DNA of 51,035 nt from Eubacteriales bacterium (GCA_030536755.1 JAUNPJ010000019.1:1-51035); one strand, 5' to 3'. Positions 24,374-34,064 are shown, counted from the stretch's first letter. Numbers and translations are program-made. The notes: generated from the sequence alone by a model not told the origin.

Positions 24374-26320
24374 TTATTCAAATTCTGCCACAACAGTTAC
24401 ATTTGCCTGCGCATTTATTCCTGCCATAAAACTGATTTTTTCAACCTCTGCCTGCTCCGTAATCACACATACCGTTGTATCCGGATATCCTGCTTTTTTG
24501 ATTTTATCTCTGTCAAACTGAATCAATGGTGTTCCTTCTTTTACTTTCTGACCTTCTGTAACCAGATACTGAAATCCGTCTCCTTTCATATTGACGGTAT
24601 CAATGCCAATATGAAGCAATAGTTCCACTCCATTGTCCAACGTTAAACCACAGGCATGTCTGGAATCCTGCATCAGTACACTGACTGTCGCATCCGCTGG
24701 AGCATACAAAATATTATCTTCAGGAATAATCGCCATTCCTTCTCCCATAAATCCCTCTGAAAACACGCCATCGTTTACGTCTTTTAATGTAATCACTTTT
24801 CCCGTAAGAAACGCCTTTAAATTTTTTATCTTTTTTTCTTCATCTACTGCAATAATTGTTTCACTGTCTTTTTCTTCATCCGTTGTCTGGGTAGTAGCTT
24901 TGCAAGTATCCTGCAATTTTTTCTTACCCACAATTGTTGTCAATACAAAAGGTACCACAACAGCAATCACCATACAAATTGCAAAACTTCCCATGGAATC
25001 CGGTTTAATCGAAAGAATGCCGGGAAGTCCTCCAACACCAATTGCATTTGCTGTTGTTCCCATTGCCACGCATACGACTGCCGCACACGCAGAGCCAATC
25101 ATTCCGCATATAAACGGAAATACATGTTTTAAATTCACACCAAAAATAGCCGGTTCTGTTACTCCAAGATAACAGGAAATACAAGCTGGCACATTTACTT
25201 CCTGTGCTTCTGCATTTTTTCTTTGAAGTGCGATCATTCCCAAAACAGCTGAGCCCTGTGCAATATTTGACAACGCGATCATAGGCCACAGCATGGTTCC
25301 GCCATAGTCTGCGATCAACTGTAAATCAATAGCATTTGACATATGATGAAGCCCGGTAATCACCAGTGGAGCGTATACAAAACCAAAAACAGCTCCAAAA
25401 ATAACTTTAAAGGAACCTGTAATCCCTGCATAGACAACAGCCGAAATCGCTGAACCAATTTTCCATCCAACAGGTCCAAGTACAAAATGTGCAGCAACAA
25501 CTGCCAACAGTAAACTACAAAATGGAACAACAATCATAGATATTACCTGCGGTGTTATCTTTCGAAAAAACTTTTCCAGATAAACCAGTGTTAACGCAGC
25601 TAAAATCGCAGGAAGAACCTGAGCCTGATAGCCAATCATATTTACTTTAAAAAATCCAAAATCCCATGCAGGAATATCTGCTGCGGCAGTTCCCGCCACA
25701 GCATATGCATTCAACAGCTGTCCCGAAACTAACGTAAGACCAAGTACAATTCCAAGCATCTGTGTCGTCCCCATTTTCTTTGTCACAGACCAACAGATTC
25801 CTACTGGCAACATATGAAATACCGCTTCACCAATCAACCACAAAAAGCTGTCCATTCCTGACCAGAACTGACTGATATCACATAACGTCTTTGTACCATT
25901 CTCAAACAAATACAAACTGTCAATACAGTTTCTGAATCCCAATATCAAACCGCCCGTAATAATCGCCGGAATTAATGGAGCGAATATCCCAGCCAGCACT
26001 GCAACAATTCTTTGTAATATATTCTGATTCTGTTTTGCCGCTTTCTTTACAGCATCTTTCGAAACGCCCTCAACTCCAGAGACAGCAATAAAATCATTAT
26101 AGAAATCTGCTACAGTATTTCCAATGATCACCTGAAACTGTCCTGTCTGTGTAAAGCTTCCCTTTACCACTTTCATGGCCTCAATTTTCTCAATATCTGC
26201 CTTTTTCGGCTCATGAAGCACAAATCTCATTCGTGTCATACAATGAGACACCGCTGCAATGTTCTCTCTGCCACCAATCAACCGCAATAATTCTTTTGCG
26301 TCTTCCGCATACTTACCCAT
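24374..26320 (-). CDS. treP: PTS trehalose transporter, EIIBCA fusion
   Basis: A phosphotransferase permease that imports trehalose as its 6-phosphate. The EIIB domain has phospho-Cys27 in SHCMTRMRF. The EIIC membrane domain occupies about residues 105-470, including PAIITGGLILGFRN and GLHHMSNAIDLQL. A C-terminal EIIA of the glucose type has the active His570 in LLLHIGIDTVNMKG. Because EIIA is fused, no separate enzyme is needed. It heads the treP-treC operon behind a promoter embedded in TreR operators. Confidence 0.9.
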   Translation of the reverse strand: MGKYAEDAKELLRLIGGRENIAAVSHCMTRMRFVLHEPKKADIEKIEAMKVVKGSFTQTGQFQVIIGNTVADFYNDFIAVSGVEGVSKDAVKKAAKQNQNILQRIVAVLAGIFAPLIPAIITGGLILGFRNCIDSLYLFENGTKTLCDISQFWSGMDSFLWLIGEAVFHMLPVGICWSVTKKMGTTQMLGIVLGLTLVSGQLLNAYAVAGTAAADIPAWDFGFFKVNMIGYQAQVLPAILAALTLVYLEKFFRKITPQVISMIVVPFCSLLLAVVAAHFVLGPVGWKIGSAISAVVYAGITGSFKVIFGAVFGFVYAPLVITGLHHMSNAIDLQLIADYGGTMLWPMIALSNIAQGSAVLGMIALQRKNAEAQEVNVPACISCYLGVTEPAIFGVNLKHVFPFICGMIGSACAAVVCVAMGTTANAIGVGGLPGILSIKPDSMGSFAICMVIAVVVPFVLTTIVGKKKLQDTCKATTQTTDEEKDSETIIAVDEEKKIKNLKAFLTGKVITLKDVNDGVFSEGFMGEGMAIIPEDNILYAPADATVSVLMQDSRHACGLTLDNGVELLLHIGIDTVNMKGDGFQYLVTEGQKVKEGTPLIQFDRDKIKKAGYPDTTVCVITEQAEVEKISFMAGINAQANVTVVAEFE

Positions 26321-26351
26321 TTTTCTCCTCCTACTTTTTCTTTCCTTTTAT

Positions 26352-26503
26352 CTTGTTTAAACAAGTTCTGTATATTATATACCACACTTGTTTAAACATG
26401 TCAATATCATTTTCAAAATTTGTTTAAACAAGTTGCATGCATCGACTTCTGTACTTGACTTTCTCATAGTATGAATTATAATAAAACTATATGTTTAAAC
26501 AAG
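26352..26503. promoter_or_regulatory. tre intergenic region: four TreR operators and two divergent promoters
   Basis: Four near-identical palindromes built on TTGTTTAAACAAG lie at 26352-26365 (perfect), 26387-26400 (one change), 26419-26432 and 26490-26503. For treP (minus) TTGACA at 26404-26399 and TATATA at 26381-26376 are 17 bp apart, with the second operator on the -35 box and the first just downstream. For treR (plus) TTGACT at 26455-26460 and TATAAT at 26477-26482 are 16 bp apart, with the fourth operator over the start region. TreR should therefore repress both itself and treP-treC. Confidence 0.85.
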
Positions 26504-26518
26504 TAGGAGTGATTCATC

Positions 26519-27244
26519 ATGCCAAAAGCCAAATACGTTGAAATATATCAGGATTTAAAAAATAAAATAGAAACAGGAGAATATGAATTTCAGGAACTTC
26601 TTCCTTCAGAAAATCAATTAATCGTAACTTATGACTGTTCACGAAATACCATAAGAAGAGCAATCAGCACTCTGGTCACAGATGGATATGTGCAGACTAT
26701 GCAGGGAAAAGGCGTGCGCAATATTTTTCAGCCAACGATTCAGACTTCTTTTACCATCGGCGGCATTGAATCATTTAAAGAATCTGCGATTCGAAATCAT
26801 CAGGTTCCAGAAACAAAAGTTCTGTACTTTACAGAAATTATTGCAGATAAAAAAATAGCCCATCGAACAGGTTTTCCTGTAGGTGCTGAATTATACTACC
26901 TTCAACGCCTTCATTATCTTGACGGGACAGCTCTTATTCTAAATCACAATTACTTTTTAAAAGATGTAGTCACCAATCTTACAAAGAAGATTGCAGAGAA
27001 TTCTATTTATGAATATTTGGAGAATGTACTGCACATTTCCATTGTAAACAGCAAAAGAGTAATGACTGTTGAAAAAATGACCGAGATTGATGAAAAATAT
27101 CTGAATTTGGGTGATTATAATTGTCTTGCTGTCGTCAGCAGTCAAACTTACAACAGTGATGGAGTCATGTTTGAATATACCCAATCCCGCCACCGTCCAG
27201 ACTATTTCCGTTTTCAGGATAACGCAGTAAGACGCATTATATAA
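26519..27244 (+). CDS. treR: GntR/HutC-family trehalose operon repressor
   Basis: A 241-residue regulator. The N-terminal winged helix has LLPSENQLIVTYDCSRNTIRRAISTLVTDGYV. The C-terminal UTRA ligand domain has YYLQRLHYLDG and the family-like TMTVEKM. TreR-type proteins are released from DNA by trehalose-6-phosphate. The gene is divergent from treP across a region with four copies of one palindrome. The ATG has AGGAG upstream. Confidence 0.9.
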   Translation: MPKAKYVEIYQDLKNKIETGEYEFQELLPSENQLIVTYDCSRNTIRRAISTLVTDGYVQTMQGKGVRNIFQPTIQTSFTIGGIESFKESAIRNHQVPETKVLYFTEIIADKKIAHRTGFPVGAELYYLQRLHYLDGTALILNHNYFLKDVVTNLTKKIAENSIYEYLENVLHISIVNSKRVMTVEKMTEIDEKYLNLGDYNCLAVVSSQTYNSDGVMFEYTQSRHRPDYFRFQDNAVRRII

Positions 27245-27279
27245 ACTTCTTTCGTCAACAATATCAGGGGTAAAAATTA

Positions 27280-27304
27280 AGGGGGCTTTACGCCCCCTCT
27301 TTCT
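27280..27304. terminator. Terminator between treR and purD
   Basis: The stem AGGGGGC / GCCCCCT with loop TTTAC is followed by CTTTCTT on the plus strand and by TTAATTTTT on the minus strand. It can serve both convergent genes. Confidence 0.85.
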
Positions 27305-27311
27305 TGTGTGT

Positions 27312-28583
27312 TTACGCCTCGTCAATCGCTTTTCCGATATCATGACGCATATATTTGTTGGAGAAAGAAATCCACTCGGTTGCAGCGTAAGCATTCTTAC
27401 GTGCTTCTTTCAGATCACTTCCCTTTGCTGTGATACCAAGAACACGTCCTCCGTTTGTGACGATCTGGTCACCGTCGAATTTTGTTCCGGCATGGAAACA
27501 GTAATATCCGTCTTTGTCCTTGAAGTTCTCAAATCCGCTAATCGGAATACCCTTCTCGTATTTGACCGGATATCCTTCCGAAGCCAGTACAACACAGACT
27601 GCTGCATTGTCCTCAAACTGCAGATCTACCTCGTCCAGCTTGCCTTCCAGACATGCCTCAATGACTTCGATGATATCATTTTTCATACGAGGAAGCACCA
27701 CCTGCGCTTCCGGATCACCGAATCTCGCATTGTACTCCAGTACTTTCGGTCCGTCTGCTGTCAGCATCAGTCCAAAGAAAATGATTCCTGTGAATGGACG
27801 GCCCTCTGCTGCCATGGCATCTACCGTTGCCTGGTATACATATTTGTTGCAGAAATCTTCTACTTCTTTTGTATAGAACGGACTTGGAGAGAAGGTTCCC
27901 ATACCACCGGTATTCAGTCCGGTGTCGCCGTCGCCAGCTCTCTTGTGATCCTGTGCGGAAGTCATCGTCTTAATTGTCTTTCCGTCTACGAAAGATAACA
28001 CAGATACCTCACGGCCTGTCATAAACTCTTCAATTACCATCGTGTTTCCGGAATCACCGAACTTCTTGTCCAGCATGATTTCCTGCACGCCTGCTTTTGC
28101 CTCTTCCAGCGTATTGCAGATCAATACACCTTTGCCGAGTGCCAGTCCGTCTGCCTTCAAAACAATCGGAAATTTGGCTGTCTCCAGATATTCCAGTGCT
28201 TTCTGAGGATCGTCAAAATTCTCATACGCAGCGGTAGGAATGTTGTATTTTTTCATCAGATCTTTCGAAAATGCCTTGGAACCTTCCAGAATGGCTGCAT
28301 TTTTTCTCGGTCCGAACACGCGCAGTCCTTCTGCCTCAAACGCATCGACAACGCCGCCTACCAGCGGGTCATCCATACCAATAATCGTCAGATCAATTTC
28401 ATTTTCTTTTGCAAAAGCAACGAGTTTGTCAAACTCCATCGCACCGATGTTGACGCACTCTGCATACTCTGCAATTCCGGCATTGCCCGGTGCGCAGTAA
28501 ATCTTTGTTACCTTCGGGCTCTTTGCGACACTCCATGCAATGGCATGCTCTCTTCCGCCGCTTCCTACAATTAATACTTTCAT
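27312..28583 (-). CDS. purD: Phosphoribosylamine-glycine ligase
   Basis: An ATP-grasp enzyme for step 2 of purine synthesis: phosphoribosylamine, glycine and ATP give GAR. The N-terminus MKVLIVGSGGREHAIAW, the ATP-grasp strand FPIVLKADGLALGKGV and the metal-site block LEYNARFGDPEAQVVLPR are typical. The length of 423 is normal. It is the last gene of purE-purM-purN-purD, 7 bp after purN. Confidence 0.96.
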   Translation of the reverse strand: MKVLIVGSGGREHAIAWSVAKSPKVTKIYCAPGNAGIAEYAECVNIGAMEFDKLVAFAKENEIDLTIIGMDDPLVGGVVDAFEAEGLRVFGPRKNAAILEGSKAFSKDLMKKYNIPTAAYENFDDPQKALEYLETAKFPIVLKADGLALGKGVLICNTLEEAKAGVQEIMLDKKFGDSGNTMVIEEFMTGREVSVLSFVDGKTIKTMTSAQDHKRAGDGDTGLNTGGMGTFSPSPFYTKEVEDFCNKYVYQATVDAMAAEGRPFTGIIFFGLMLTADGPKVLEYNARFGDPEAQVVLPRMKNDIIEVIEACLEGKLDEVDLQFEDNAAVCVVLASEGYPVKYEKGIPISGFENFKDKDGYYCFHAGTKFDGDQIVTNGGRVLGITAKGSDLKEARKNAYAATEWISFSNKYMRHDIGKAIDEA

Positions 28584-28590
28584 TTGTCTT

Positions 28591-29217
28591 TTACTCCTTT
28601 ATCTTCACCAGGCCATCGACAACTTCGACTTTTCCATTTGCAATCAAATCAATAGCCTTTGGCATAATGATCCATTCTGCCTGCTCCATCACCCTGCGCT
28701 GTAATACCTCAGGTGTATCACCCTGCTGCACTTCCACAGCCTTCTGCAGAATGATCGGACCGGTATCGGTTCCCGCATCCACAAAATGAACGGTCGCACC
28801 TGTCACCTTCACGCCTCTTTCAAGAACACCTTCATGCACTTTCAGGCCATAGTAGCCGGTTCCGCAGAAAGATGGAATCAGTGCCGGATGAATGTTGATA
28901 ATCTTATTTGGATAAGCATCGACCATACATTTCGGAATTACCACAAGACAGCCTGCCAGAACAACAAGATCAACACCATAAGACTGAATGGTATCTAAAA
29001 GAGCCTGGTTAAATGCCTCTCTGTCTGCAAAGTTTTTCGGTGATACGCATTTTGCTTCAATTCCATGCTTTTTCGCACGTTCCAGGGCATAGGCATTCGC
29101 ATTGTTGCTGATCACAACCTCGATCTTGGCATTGGTGATCGTACCCTGGTCAATCCCGTCTATAATCGCCTGAAGATTGGTTCCGCCTCCGGACACCAGA
29201 ACTGCCATTTTTAGCAT
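28591..29217 (-). CDS. purN: Phosphoribosylglycinamide formyltransferase
   Basis: This enzyme transfers a formyl group from 10-formyltetrahydrofolate to GAR (step 3 of purine synthesis). It has [14 protein letters not shown] at the phosphate site, the catalytic block [11 protein letters not shown], and [17 protein letters not shown]. At 208 residues it is typical. The start at 29217 has GGAG upstream and overlaps the purM stop by 7 bp, so the genes are translationally coupled. Confidence 0.96.
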   Translation of the reverse strand: MLKMAVLVSGGGTNLQAIIDGIDQGTITNAKIEVVISNNANAYALERAKKHGIEAKCVSPKNFADREAFNQALLDTIQSYGVDLVVLAGCLVVIPKCMVDAYPNKIINIHPALIPSFCGTGYYGLKVHEGVLERGVKVTGATVHFVDAGTDTGPIILQKAVEVQQGDTPEVLQRRVMEQAEWIIMPKAIDLIANGKVEVVDGLVKIKE

Positions 29218-30236
29218 AAGGTCACTCCCTTTTCGCCTTCTTCAATCTTACCAACTATATATGGTGTCTCGCCTGCAGCTTTGATCGCTTCCATTGTCTT
29301 ATCAACGTCAGCAGCATCTACTGCTACAATCATGCCAAGTCCCATGTTGTATGTATTGTACATCATCTGCTCGTCGATGTCCCCTGTCTTTGCCATCAGC
29401 TTGAAGATTGGAGGAACCGGATAACTGTCTTTCTCTACGACTGCACGTGTTCCTTCTCTTAACATTCTCGGAATGTTCTCATAGAATCCGCCGCCTGTGA
29501 TATGGCTGCAGGCTCTTACGCGAACGCCAGCTTCTTTGATGCTTCTTAAAGCCTTCACATAAATCTTTGTCGGAGCAATCAGAGCCTCACCAAGTGTTGT
29601 TCCCAGTTCATCATAATAAGTATCCAGAGATTCTTTTGTCATCTCAAATACTTTACGAACGAGAGAAAAACCGTTGCTGTGAACACCGGAGGAAGCCATA
29701 CCGATCAGAACATCGCCTGCTTTGAGGTCTTTTCCTGTGATCAAATCTTTCTCGTCTACCACACCAACTGCAAATCCAGCCAGATCGTACTCATCTTCCG
29801 GATAGAATCCAGGCATCTCTGCTGTCTCGCCGCCGATCAAAGCTGCGGAAGACTGCTGACATCCTTCTGCTACGCCACTGACGATTGTTGCAATTTTTTC
29901 AGGAATGTTCTTGCCACATGCAATATAGTCCAGGAAAAACAGAGGTTCTCCTCCGGCACATGCAATATCGTTTACACACATGGCAACACAGTCGATACCT
30001 ACGGTATCATGTTTGTCCATAATAAATGCAAGTTTCAGCTTTGTACCAACACCGTCTGTACCGGATACCAGAGTTGGTTTCTCCATATCTTTGAATGCTC
30101 TCATGGAAAAAGCACCGGAGAATCCTCCGATATTGGTCAGTACCTCAGGACGCATCGTTTTTTTAATGTGTTCTTTCATTAACTCTACTGATTTGTATCC
30201 GGCTTCAATATCAACGCCTGCTTTCTTATAATCCAT
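29211..30236 (-). CDS. purM: Phosphoribosylformylglycinamidine cyclo-ligase (AIR synthetase)
   Basis: This ATP-dependent enzyme closes the imidazole ring to give AIR. It has the start [19 protein letters not shown], the phosphate-binding [14 protein letters not shown], and [14 protein letters not shown], all conserved in PurM. The length of 341 is standard. It lies 29 bp after purE and overlaps purN. Confidence 0.96.
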   Translation of the reverse strand: MDYKKAGVDIEAGYKSVELMKEHIKKTMRPEVLTNIGGFSGAFSMRAFKDMEKPTLVSGTDGVGTKLKLAFIMDKHDTVGIDCVAMCVNDIACAGGEPLFFLDYIACGKNIPEKIATIVSGVAEGCQQSSAALIGGETAEMPGFYPEDEYDLAGFAVGVVDEKDLITGKDLKAGDVLIGMASSGVHSNGFSLVRKVFEMTKESLDTYYDELGTTLGEALIAPTKIYVKALRSIKEAGVRVRACSHITGGGFYENIPRMLREGTRAVVEKDSYPVPPIFKLMAKTGDIDEQMMYNTYNMGLGMIVAVDAADVDKTMEAIKAAGETPYIVGKIEEGEKGVTLC

Positions 30237-30265
30237 AACGTTCTCCTTTATCTTATATATTCTTT

Positions 30266-30772
30266 TTATTTTCCGTAATTTTTATATCCTTTTTCCTGCA
30301 GAATCATGTCTTTGGCTTCTACCTGATTTTTCAGATGCTCTGAATATTTTTTGAGTCTGTCAAGAAGCTCAGGATCTGACATCGCCAGCATTTTTGCTGC
30401 CAGAATTCCTGCGTTGGCACCGCCATTGATTGCAACGGTTGCTACCGGAATTCCGCTTGGCATCTGAACGATAGAATAGAGAGAATCTCTTCCTCCCAGT
30501 GAAGTTGTATGCATTGGAATTCCAATGACCGGCATCGGGAAAATTGCTGCACACATACCCGGCAAATGAGCTGCCATTCCTGCGCCTGCGATAATTACCT
30601 TAAAGCCCTTCTCCTCTGCTGTCTTTGCATAGTCAAAAAACACATCCGGTTCTCTGTGAGCAGAGATGATTCTCATCTCGTAATCAACTCCGAGCTCATC
30701 CAACACAGCGGCTGCTTTTGCCATAATCGGCATATCCGAGTCGCTTCCCATTACAATTCCTACTTTTGGCAT
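30266..30772 (-). CDS. purE: N5-carboxyaminoimidazole ribonucleotide mutase
   Basis: This enzyme moves the carboxyl group of N5-CAIR to carbon 4. It begins [13 protein letters not shown], has [10 protein letters not shown] at the active site and [12 protein letters not shown] later. The size of 168 is normal for the bacterial class I form, though no purK is nearby. It is first in the operon, with a 60-base leader behind its own promoter and with the large palindromic repeat just upstream. Confidence 0.95.
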   Translation of the reverse strand: MPKVGIVMGSDSDMPIMAKAAAVLDELGVDYEMRIISAHREPDVFFDYAKTAEEKGFKVIIAGAGMAAHLPGMCAAIFPMPVIGIPMHTTSLGGRDSLYSIVQMPSGIPVATVAINGGANAGILAAKMLAMSDPELLDRLKKYSEHLKNQVEAKDMILQEKGYKNYGK

Positions 30773-30840
30773 GGTAATCTCTCCTTTTCTGTCATATGTG
30801 AAAAAATTTGCTATTTTATAGTATTCTCTTTAACGTTTTC

Positions 30841-30869
30841 ATTTTAATTGTGCTGTCTAAATATGTCAA
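30841..30869 (-). promoter_or_regulatory. Promoter of purE-purM-purN-purD
   Basis: TTGACA (30869-30864) and TAAAAT (30846-30841) on the minus strand are spaced by 17 bp. I see no purine riboswitch in the short leader (30773-30835). Confidence 0.65.
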
Positions 30870-30940
30870 TAACAATATTTTTAAGTCCATCTAATTTTTA
30901 TTTCCTTACTTTTCAAGGCTCGTACACCTGTCCGAAATCG

Positions 30941-31443
30941 TATGGGCACCACTTTCCTCGTCAACGTAGCACTTTCAAACGGCAAAGTTTGACTTGAGGA
31001 CTTCCGAACAGCCATTTGCACAGGGAAGGCTTTCCACATCAAGTGCGATCTCTCCGCTTGTGCAGTCAACCTGTTGATTTTCTTGTTTGGCTGCGCCGCC
31101 TATGGATTGCTTTTCAAACGAACTCGCGCCCTGCGCTCAAACAGTGTTTTCAAAGCAATCGCTGTGCTCGTCCGGGAGGGATACCACCACACAGGCATTT
31201 GGAGAAATTTTCGCAGATTTTTCGAGCATAGCGATTGCTCGCGACGCACTGTTTGAGCGCAAAGCGCGAGTTCGCGGCAAGAGCAATCCATAAGCGGCGC
31301 AGAAAAAGCAAGAAAATCGACATGCCTGTACGGTGGTATCCCTCCCGGGCGAGTGCAGGTCATGTGGAAAGACTCCGGAAGTTATCGACCCGAAAACCGT
31401 GCCATTGGGAAGTGTTCCGTTGACCAGGAAAGCGATGCCCCTA
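30941..31443. repeat. Large nested palindromic intergenic repeat, copy A
   Basis: This roughly 500-bp block has no convincing gene and folds on itself at several levels. Outer arms: about 30941-31050 pairs in part with 31353-31443 (shared TTTCC..GTCAACG..A.CACTT). Main arms: 31076-31146 with 31247-31318, about 60 of 72 positions complementary by hand alignment. Inner arms: 31154-31170 with 31223-31239, one mismatch. The 52-base tip contains CCGGGAGGGATACCACC (31172-31188), perfectly complementary to 31332-31348 outside the main stem. It fills most of the 681-bp gap between purE and the aminopeptidase gene, starting 11 bp past that gene's end. Short ORFs in it are by-products of the symmetry. 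Confidence 0.88.
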
Positions 31444-31453
31444 CGACCTGAGG

Positions 31454-33478
31454 CTAATCCATGAGTGGAAGGTTTAATTCTTCGGTTCCCGGAAGTGTAA
31501 ATTTGCCATTCTCAATGATGGAGATTTCTCTGCCGTCTTTCGTGATGACGCGAATGTATTCCAGTTCTTCATATGGAATTGTGATATCGGTATGGCATCC
31601 CATATAAGCCCTCCCCGGATCTTCTTTGCGCAGGATTGACACTTCATTGTCCCTGGCAATGATTTCCCTGCCATCCGGATTAAAGACAGCCGTATCTTCC
31701 GACCAGCTGTAGCAGGTATCTCCGACTGCAAAATGCGGTCCCATCTTTTCCGCGATCAGAATCGGCAGCTTGTCCTGAATGTGATACTTCTGTGCCATGG
31801 CATACGCCGTCGTATTTGTTCCGATTGCGAACTCGCCAAGCGGAAGGGACTCATGGTGAAACAGCACATTGTCCAGAATGTAATTTCTATTTTCTTCTTC
31901 CTGCTCAAAGTTGCTGCAGGAATACTCTGCCGTCATTCCATCCCGGAACACGATTTTGAGATTTTTGTACAGCAATTCGTCCAGATAGACCTGGCTGACG
32001 TGGAGCACACCGTTGGTTCCGGTCAAAAGCGGCGAAGTAAATACCTCTCCCACCGGAATATTAACATCTGCCACACAGTTTTCAAAATTCGTCTGTTTCG
32101 TCACATTCTCCAGCGGATGCAGCTGCACATAAAGATCGGTCTCATTCGCGCCACAGCCTTTGATGTGTACTTTTTCACCCTGATCCAGTGCCTCGATCAA
32201 AGTCTGCTGAATTTTCTCATATAACTGATAATCTAATGTATTGATCTTCACCGTTTCTTTGAACAATTCCTCGAAATTTTCTCCGATTTCCGGCACCGGA
32301 TACGCAATGATCGTAAAGCTTCTCTCTTCTCCTTTGATGTAGCGATTCGTGATTTGTCCCATCTCACTGCTGCATTTGACCTGGAGTTTCTGCTGTTCCG
32401 GGCTCAATTTCAAGCTTTGCGGTTTTGCCTGCGGTGTAAAAGGAGTCTCCCCAAAAATCTCAATGCAGGCCGGTCCTCCATGCTGACGCGCCAATTCCTT
32501 ATGCTGTTCATAACAATTCTGCGCCACACGCAGTTTACGATGAACAAAATCCTCATCCAGAAACAACGCACAATCATCCTTGTGATCGTACTCATACTGT
32601 TTGTTTGGAATTGCACCATAGTATCCAATGCGAAGATGCTGTCTCTTATTCACCACATGCACAGCACTTCTGAAAATCGTAGGCTGCAGTCCCATCTGGG
32701 CAAACTGTTCCATAGCAGCCTTTACCATTCGCTCAAATCCAAGGCAATAGCGGATATTGACAGTTTTCTTTTTCTCCAGCGGCTTTCTTCCATTGACAAA
32801 TCCAATGCGGTATCCTTCTGTATACGTTCTTGCCATGCTGTCGATTTCTTCCTGCGACATCGAGGCAAGATAACGTGCCACTCCAATCTCATTGTCTGAC
32901 ACATACTCTCCGTATTCATAGAGATAGTCGACAGACTGCAGATCACTGTTTTGAATGATATCTGCCGCAAAGGAATACTGTGGATCTATATTTTCCAGAA
33001 TCCGTCTGCCGACCATTTCTTCACTGTAATCGCTGACATACCAGTACAGGATTTCCCGCAATTCTTTCAGTGATGGAAGTTCTTCCTGACAAAAAGCACT
33101 GTAGATTTCCAAAAATAATTCCTGGCAGACTGTCATATCCCACAGACGTTTTTCTGCAACAAAAGCCGTCATGCCCCGCAGTTCTGCGTAAAGGAAGCAA
33201 AGATACGGCCCATACTGTCCCAGTGTTTTCTCTGCATAAACCGGATTTCCATAACTTTCTTCGTAATGCTCCGGTAAAATGTCTTCATAGATTCTGTAAT
33301 TGTAGTTTTGTTTTTCTTCCAGAGATGCCTCCTTTGGCGGACGTTCTGTCACAAGGCAGAGAAATTCTGCCACACGCTGAAAATATGCCTGATAAGGCAT
33401 GATCACTTCCTTCTCTTGTCTAATATCCCGAATTCTTTCTCTGGATAGTTCATACCGCTCTTTTAAAATATCTTCCAT
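31454..33478 (-). CDS. M29-like aminopeptidase with long N-terminal extension
   Basis: A 674-residue protein whose C-terminal ~350 residues resemble the M29 leucyl aminopeptidases: VNIPVGEVFTSPLLTGTNGVLH, LPLGEFAIGTNTTAYAM, ILIAEKMGPHFAVGDTCYS and GCHTDITIPYEE supply the Glu, His and Asp metal ligands. The N-terminal half (about 320 residues) is a helical extension seen in related clostridial proteins; its function is unknown. It should trim N-terminal residues from peptides in the cytoplasm. The ATG directly follows the HD-protein stop (TAATATG), suggesting coupling. An ATG at 33400 with a good AAGGAAG site is a possible shorter start. Confidence 0.8.
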   Translation of the reverse strand: MEDILKERYELSRERIRDIRQEKEVIMPYQAYFQRVAEFLCLVTERPPKEASLEEKQNYNYRIYEDILPEHYEESYGNPVYAEKTLGQYGPYLCFLYAELRGMTAFVAEKRLWDMTVCQELFLEIYSAFCQEELPSLKELREILYWYVSDYSEEMVGRRILENIDPQYSFAADIIQNSDLQSVDYLYEYGEYVSDNEIGVARYLASMSQEEIDSMARTYTEGYRIGFVNGRKPLEKKKTVNIRYCLGFERMVKAAMEQFAQMGLQPTIFRSAVHVVNKRQHLRIGYYGAIPNKQYEYDHKDDCALFLDEDFVHRKLRVAQNCYEQHKELARQHGGPACIEIFGETPFTPQAKPQSLKLSPEQQKLQVKCSSEMGQITNRYIKGEERSFTIIAYPVPEIGENFEELFKETVKINTLDYQLYEKIQQTLIEALDQGEKVHIKGCGANETDLYVQLHPLENVTKQTNFENCVADVNIPVGEVFTSPLLTGTNGVLHVSQVYLDELLYKNLKIVFRDGMTAEYSCSNFEQEEENRNYILDNVLFHHESLPLGEFAIGTNTTAYAMAQKYHIQDKLPILIAEKMGPHFAVGDTCYSWSEDTAVFNPDGREIIARDNEVSILRKEDPGRAYMGCHTDITIPYEELEYIRVITKDGREISIIENGKFTLPGTEELNLPLMD

Positions 33479-33479
33479 A

Positions 33480-34064
33480 TTATGGTTCTATATTTCCTTT
33501 CTCAATGTTTCTGTCAATAATCTGTTCTATATATTCGTTGATCCTCTTTGAGCCTTTCGATGTCTTTCTGTTTCGTTTTTCAATGTTTGCCCGTTTGACC
33601 TGATGCTCTTTCCAGCCCTTTCCATCGGCTGCATCGTTGAGTAAAAGCGGCTGAAAATTATCCATCACGTGCGCAAATCTTGCTTCCGGTGTCTCATATT
33701 CCTCAAATTCATCCCAGAGGCCTCGAAATTCCTGTCTCTGATCTTTTGGAAGCATTCCGAAAATCCGGTCGGCTGCCTTTTGCTCCCTCTCATGCGCAGT
33801 CGCCTGCGCTGCCTCATCGTAAGCATAGCTGTCACCGGCATCAATCTCTACCAGATCATGGATCAACAGCATTTTCACGACCTTCAAAATATCCACCGGT
33901 TCATTGGAATATTCCGCCAGAATCACCGCCATCAACGCGGCATGCCAGGCATGTTCCGCATCATTTTCTTTTCTGCCTCCGTCTGCCAGCCATGTCTGCC
34001 GGAAAATATTTTTGACTTTATCAATCTCTACCGCAAAAGCAGCCTGCTGTTCTAACCGTTCCAT
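33480..34064 (-). CDS. HD-domain hydrolase (YfbR/HD_3-like)
   Basis: A 194-residue metal-dependent phosphohydrolase of the HD superfamily. The metal ligands appear in order as ENDAEHAWHAALMA, LLIHDLVEIDAGD and the final Asp in FAHVMDNFQPLLLN. Related proteins are 5'-deoxynucleotidases, but the substrate is not defined here. The ATG at 34064 has AGGAAGG upstream; the ORF could begin at a GTG at 34073. It lies 16 bp after the DUF6142 gene. Confidence 0.85.
   Translation of the reverse strand: MERLEQQAAFAVEIDKVKNIFRQTWLADGGRKENDAEHAWHAALMAVILAEYSNEPVDILKVVKMLLIHDLVEIDAGDSYAYDEAAQATAHEREQKAADRIFGMLPKDQRQEFRGLWDEFEEYETPEARFAHVMDNFQPLLLNDAADGKGWKEHQVKRANIEKRNRKTSKGSKRINEYIEQIIDRNIEKGNIEP

Noticed and set aside
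24374-26320. Reading the PTS permease as sucrose- or beta-glucoside-specific
   Set aside because: The EIIBCA layout alone cannot exclude this, but the adjacent GH13 phospho-glucosidase and TreR-type regulator with its operators favour trehalose.
30773-30840. Purine riboswitch in front of purE
   Set aside because: The leader is only about 60 bases and lacks the conserved aptamer core.
30881-31423. Several open frames of 60-87 codons on both strands
   Set aside because: They all lie inside the palindromic repeat, mirror each other on both strands, lack ribosome sites and show repeated peptides caused only by the DNA symmetry.
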